From Pseudomonas sp. C1C7 (GTDB taxonomy: Bacteria > Pseudomonadota > Gammaproteobacteria > Pseudomonadales > Pseudomonadaceae), in contig NZ_JABFMP010000029.1 in NCBI RefSeq assembly GCF_013359595.1, positions 28,909 to 92,908 of the forward strand: a stretch of 64,000 nt of DNA, in the 5' to 3' direction. Position 1 is the stretch's first letter. Every line of letters begins with the position of its first letter. Positions 61,777 to 64,000 of this stretch are shown one piece after another. Made by a program: the position numbers and the translations under genes. The notes under the pieces are model-generated. The model ran no database searches, was not told where the DNA came from, and saw only the letters and a list, made by a program, of their open reading frames with translations.

Positions 61777-62742
61777 CTACTTCCCCACATGCCGCCCAAG
61801 GAAGTCCGCCACCAACCCGGCAATTTCCCCAGGCTTCTCATCCAGCGCGAAATGTCCCGCATCCAGCACATGCACCTGCGCCTTCGGAAGATCGCGCTGG
61901 TACGCCGCCGCTTCGGCCACATCAAAAGAGGGATCGAACCGGCCCCACACCACCAGCGTCGGCGGTTGATGTTCGCGCAGCCAGGCCTGCCACTTCGGAT
62001 AACTGGCCACGTTGGTGCGATAGTCGTAGAACAGGTCGCTCTGGATATCCGCCTGCCCCGGCTGGTTCAGGAAATTGAATTCGTCGGTCCACAGATCCGG
62101 ATTGAATGCCTCGATATCCGGGTTGTGCCCAACATGCCGTTGCTTTGTCGTGGCCAGCGAGAAAAAGCTCGCCCGCAACCCCGCCTCGTTCGCCGCGCGA
62201 TCGGCCCAGAACTCACGTCGTTTCTGCCACAGCGGCCCCAGACCATCCTCGTGGGACACCGCGTTCTGCACGATCAACGTCTGCAAACGCTCCGGATGGG
62301 CCAGCATCATCCGAAAACCCACCGGGCCGCCGTAATCCTGCACATACAACGAGTACTTGTTCAGGCCCAGCGTCTCGGTGAAATGCACCATCACACTGGC
62401 CAGATGATCGAAGGTATAGACGAACGCCTTGGAATCCGGCGCATCGCTATGACCAAAACCCGGATAATCCGGCGCTACCAGATGATACTGCTGCGCCAGG
62501 CGCGCCAGCAGCGGATCGTACATGCGCGAAGAGCTCGGAAAGCCGTGCAGCAGCAACAAGGTCGGCTTATCCGGCGACCCGGCTTCACGGTAGAAAATCG
62601 TCAGGTCATCGACCTTGATACTGCGGTAGGCAACAGACATCTGTACCTGCGAATGGCTGGCCGTTTGACCCGCGTAGGCGGCCTTGGAAAATGACAGGCC
62701 CAGGGCGCAACCAAGCGCCAGGGCGGACAGCAATTTGTTCAT
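61777..62742 (-). CDS. Exported alpha/beta hydrolase (haloalkane-dehalogenase/epoxide-hydrolase-like)
   Basis: A 321-residue hydrolase with signal peptide (about 1-24, cut near AYAGQ). Oxyanion-region HGFP at 66-69; nucleophile is Asp D136 in YVQDYGGPVGFRMM rather than Ser, as in haloalkane dehalogenases and epoxide hydrolases. VVWGRFDPSFD supplies the acid and LDAGHFALDEKP the His. Export to the periplasm fits action on environmental chemicals. No linked regulator seen. Confidence 0.87.
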   Translation of the reverse strand: MNKLLSALALGCALGLSFSKAAYAGQTASHSQVQMSVAYRSIKVDDLTIFYREAGSPDKPTLLLLHGFPSSSRMYDPLLARLAQQYHLVAPDYPGFGHSDAPDSKAFVYTFDHLASVMVHFTETLGLNKYSLYVQDYGGPVGFRMMLAHPERLQTLIVQNAVSHEDGLGPLWQKRREFWADRAANEAGLRASFFSLATTKQRHVGHNPDIEAFNPDLWTDEFNFLNQPGQADIQSDLFYDYRTNVASYPKWQAWLREHQPPTLVVWGRFDPSFDVAEAAAYQRDLPKAQVHVLDAGHFALDEKPGEIAGLVADFLGRHVGK

Positions 62743-62864
62743 CGAAAAGGCTCGGGTGGAAGGTAGGCGTCAACCTTGCCACCGCGATGTATCAGGCGAT
62801 CCGGGCCTTTGTAATTGCCTGTATGTTCAGGGGCGATCTTACACAGCGATACACACCGAAATGT

Positions 62865-64000
62865 TTACACCAACCGCTCGATCTTCTGATGCTTCCACAC
62901 CAGCTTGTAATACAGCGTCTGCAACACCAGCATCCCCAGATACGCCACCGGAAACGCCATCCACACCCCCTGCAGGCCAAACCGTGCGTCCAGCAGATAA
63001 GCCACCGGCAATTGCACACCCACCACGCAGATGATCGAAATCATCACCGGCACCATCACCGTGCCACTGGCGCGCATGATGCCGCCAATGATCGCCTGGA
63101 AGCCAAACACCAGCAGGCTCCAGAGCATGATGTGCAGCAGGTGATCGGCCATGGTCAGGGTCGATTCCTCGGTGAGGAACGAGCCCAGCAGCCAGTGCGA
63201 CAGCAAATACCCGAGTACAACCAGACCACCGGTCAGGCACACGTTGATCATCAACCCCGTGCGCAGGATCGCGCCGATACGCTCGACGCGCCCTGCCCCG
63301 ATCGCCTGGGCGCCGAGGATCGACGCGGTGATGGCAATCGACAGCGCCGGGAATTGCACGTAATTGACGATCTGCGTCACCGCGCCATAGGCCGCCGTCG
63401 CCTGGGAACCGTGCTGGTTCACCAGCGCCAGAATCACCAGTTCCGACAGCGACAACACCACCATCTGCAGGCCGGTGGGCAGGCCGATGCGCAACACCTT
63501 TGCGAGGATCGCCCAATCGAGCTTCATCGCCGCGAAGAACGCCCGGTCCGGCGCCATCGGATGTCCTTTGCGAATCAACCGCCACGCCAGCCAGCCCATG
63601 GCCGCCAGGTTGCCCGCCAACCCGGCAAACGCCGCGCTTTGAATCCCCAACGGTGGAATGCCCAGCCAGCCGCGTATCAACGCCGGTGTCAGCGCCAGAC
63701 CGATCACGGTCGACACCACCAGCGCCAGCAACGGCGACAGGGTGTCACTCACCCCGCGCAGCAACTGCGTGAACAGCACGAACACCAGGAGCGACGGCAT
63801 GAACCACAGCATCACATGGGCATAAGCCACCGCATCGTCCAGCACATCCCCGGGCGTGCCCAACCCCATCAATGAAGGCCGCGCGAACACACTGCCCACC
63901 ACCGCCGCCACCAGCCCGATCAACACGCCCAACAACAAAGTCGCACCGGCAATCGCCTTGACCAGATGCGTCTCCCGCGCCCCCCAAGCCTGCACGATCA
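62865..64000 (-). CDS. MATE-family multidrug efflux transporter (5' part outside window)
   Basis: A partial sequence of about 378 residues, C-terminal part of a MATE protein (NorM/DinF type) with at least nine helices: RGVSDTLSPLLALVVSTVIG, GLPTGLQMVVLSLSEL and QIVNYVQFPALSIAITASIL. Exports cationic drugs or metabolites coupled to Na+ or H+. The N-terminal helices and start codon lie beyond the right edge. The stop is about 120 bases from the hydrolase start. Confidence 0.9.
   Translation of the reverse strand, partial: IVQAWGARETHLVKAIAGATLLLGVLIGLVAAVVGSVFARPSLMGLGTPGDVLDDAVAYAHVMLWFMPSLLVFVLFTQLLRGVSDTLSPLLALVVSTVIGLALTPALIRGWLGIPPLGIQSAAFAGLAGNLAAMGWLAWRLIRKGHPMAPDRAFFAAMKLDWAILAKVLRIGLPTGLQMVVLSLSELVILALVNQHGSQATAAYGAVTQIVNYVQFPALSIAITASILGAQAIGAGRVERIGAILRTGLMINVCLTGGLVVLGYLLSHWLLGSFLTEESTLTMADHLLHIMLWSLLVFGFQAIIGGIMRASGTVMVPVMISIICVVGVQLPVAYLLDARFGLQGVWMAFPVAYLGMLVLQTLYYKLVWKHQKIERLV

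Overview
This window looks like a chromosome segment of a Pseudomonas, most likely of the P. fluorescens group. Three things support this: GC-rich coding with strong GC bias at third codon positions, the many LysR/MFS catabolic islands, and about thirty copies of two palindromic REP families typical of fluorescent pseudomonads (core A reads GGAGCTGCCGNAGGCTGCGATC; core B reads GGAGCGGGCTTGCTCGCG or GGAGCGAGGCTTGCCCGCG). I see no rRNA, tRNA, CRISPR array, insertion sequence or prophage. The species call is inference.

Layout. 1-7.6 kb: end of a TonB-dependent receptor, an orphan betaine-type binding protein, small conserved proteins, a zinc-finger-less DksA paralogue, a glutathione transferase, and a membrane protein paired with a 24-residue hydrophobic peptide. 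8-11.3 kb: a two-component system and an SDR/SRPBCC pair. 11.8-17.2 kb: a 2-hydroxy-acid (D-lactate type) dehydrogenase with LysR and MFS genes, then another LysR gene that overlaps a DinB-like gene tail to tail. 17.4-25.7 kb: a large catabolic island with FAD oxidoreductase, MFS, SDR, iron alcohol dehydrogenase, NIPSNAP protein, cytosolic and exported cyclase paralogues, and LysR. 26-32 kb: two GlxA-type AraC regulators, a DUF2388 protein, a serine/threonine dehydratase-like enzyme, an SDR, a HAD phosphatase and a lone receiver protein. 32-40.4 kb: an acid-sugar-like island with GMC oxidoreductase, enolase-superfamily enzyme, MFS, aldehyde dehydrogenase, LysR and porin.

40.6-46.3 kb: a compact island with LysR, MFS, aldehyde dehydrogenase, aldo/keto reductase and a full-length formaldehyde-activating enzyme (Fae) homologue, preceded by a 32-codon ORF rich in His and Cys. 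Fae normally needs tetrahydromethanopterin, and nothing of that pathway is here, so this is the strongest candidate for an undescribed small-aldehyde pathway. 46.5-48.2 kb: an MXKDX pentapeptide-repeat protein and a Tat-exported molybdoenzyme lipoprotein with its membrane cytochrome b. 48.5-53 kb: an rRNA-type methyltransferase, LuxR regulator, polyamine-type binding protein and a self-processing DmpA aminopeptidase. 54-60 kb: a large multicopper oxidase (1135 aa) behind an AT-rich leader, then a cytosolic fusion of a papain-type protease with an alpha/beta hydrolase, the second most unusual gene. 60-64 kb: YceI protein, phosphoribosyltransferase, an exported dehalogenase/epoxide-hydrolase-like enzyme, and a MATE efflux pump cut by the window edge.

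The catabolic islands follow one plan: a LysR or GlxA regulator, an MFS importer, and two to four oxidoreductases. None of the substrates can be named from sequence alone. Nearly every boundary between convergent units holds a REP pair, and at three loci the gene's stop codon is part of the REP itself.
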